From: Limisphaerales bacterium
GTDB lineage: Bacteria > Verrucomicrobiota > Verrucomicrobiia > Limisphaerales > PALSA-1396
Reading direction: 5' to 3'
NCBI GenBank assembly: GCA_003140275.1
Contig: PLJQ01000480.1
Coordinates: forward strand, 3,049-8,880
DNA: 5,832 bases
Shown piece after piece: positions 5,341 through 5,832 of this stretch. The translations under genes were made by a program, and so were the position numbers. The notes beneath the pieces are model-generated. The model was given only the letters and a program-made list of their open reading frames with translations, ran no database searches and had not been told where the DNA came from. Each line of letters begins with the position of its first letter. Within the stretch, counting starts at the first letter, position 1.

Positions 5341-5832
5341 TCAACTTTTGCTCCTTCCATCCGCTTTGCGGTGCTCGTACAGGCGTTGGTTCAAGTGTGT
5401 CCAGGCACCCATCTCCAACCGTTCCGCGATCCATTTGAGGGTCATCGTTGTTTCCTGCCGCAACCGGGCGGCCAGCTTGATCTTCACCCCGTCGGACTTG
5501 CGTCGCAACCGCAAATCCTTCTCCGTCCACCGGGCTTGAGGCGCACATAATCGCAGACCGTCTTCAAATACCCGTGGGCACTCCCATCCACCACCAGCGC
5601 CTTGTACCTGCCACTGAATCAATGCCCGAAGAGTTTGTGCCGCCGGTTGAACCGGCCGGTATAGGTACCCAAAAACCATTTCATGCCCAAAACCAGGTTG
5701 GCTTTGGGGGTTTCGACGACCCGATGAAAATGATTTCCCATCAAGCCCCAAGCGTGAACCTGCCAGCCGGTTTTGGCGCAGGCTTCGGCGAGGGTCGCCA
5801 GAAAGCGCTGCCGATCCAGGTCGTCGTGGTAA
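5341..5832 (-). pseudogene. Decayed REP-associated tyrosine (Y1/HUH) transposase
   Basis: The first part (5619-5831) reads 70 codons in one frame, including DDLDRQRFLATLAEACAKTG, the HUH motif in MGNHFHRVVE, and MKWFLGTYTGRFNRRHKLFG. These are typical of Y1 single-strand transposases of the REP-associated class. A TGA at 5619-5621 interrupts it where the family has a codon between FGH and FSGRYKAL, and the same frame resumes with FSGRYKALVVDGS and YLKTVCDYVRLKP. Near 5529-5536 the match jumps to a second frame, WTEKDLRLRRKSDG to MGAWTHLNQRLYEHRK, which is the normal C-terminal end; it stops at 5341. The intervening central portion, probably around 100 residues, is missing. The upstream part lies beyond the window. 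With a nonsense codon, a frame change and an internal deletion, it cannot be active. Confidence 0.85.

Noticed and set aside
5222..5548. Minus-strand frame of 108 aa across the palindrome and transposase 3' end
   Set aside because: It is in the wrong frame for the transposase C-terminus and runs through the palindrome; no family resemblance.
1..5832. CRISPR array, tRNA or rRNA genes
   Set aside because: No regularly spaced repeats with spacers, no cloverleaf with a CCA-type end and no rRNA-like stretch were seen on either strand by eye.

Overview
The window looks like chromosomal DNA from a Verrucomicrobiota bacterium, probably of the Pedosphaera / subdivision 3 type. This is inferred from protein style: ECF-like sigma factors whose DNA-binding half is fused to an Ala-rich hydrophobic stretch, an 'MTTxQK' membrane segment, a coiled coil and a variable C-terminal domain. 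No rRNA or other taxonomic marker is present, so the placement is an inference.

Layout. All supported genes read on the minus strand, so transcription runs from high to low coordinates. (1) 5341-5832 is the decayed 3' part of a REP-associated tyrosine (Y1/HUH) transposase gene, followed by two short direct repeats and a large imperfect palindrome at 5242-5332. (2) 3587-5080 encodes sigma factor B (497 aa). After 21 bp comes 2765-3565, a 266-aa membrane-anchored coiled-coil protein that resembles the C-terminal half of sigma factor B without the sigma domains. (3) 2461-2764 is a non-coding leader. (4) 1009-2460 encodes sigma factor A (483 aa), a paralogue of B with a different C-terminal domain. 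After 23 bp comes 800-985, a 61-aa remnant of another C-terminal module. (5) 548-715 encodes a 55-aa putative lipoprotein. (6) 1-547 has no convincing gene and carries GC-rich hairpin repeats at its left end.

How the parts fit. The sigma genes look like two copies of one unit: a membrane-tethered sigma factor followed by a stand-alone copy of its membrane/coiled-coil/sensor module. The downstream copy in unit B is intact and the one in unit A has collapsed. Upstream of both sigma genes lie a 49-nt element with 42/49 identity and a two-box motif, CGGTTT-N16-TATA(A/G)G, that ends only 4-6 nt before the start codon. This suggests shared, possibly self-directed, transcription with very short or absent 5' leaders. 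The proposed working model (inference) is that the C-terminal domain senses a signal at or outside the membrane, and that the stand-alone module pairs with the sigma factor's coiled coil to modulate it.
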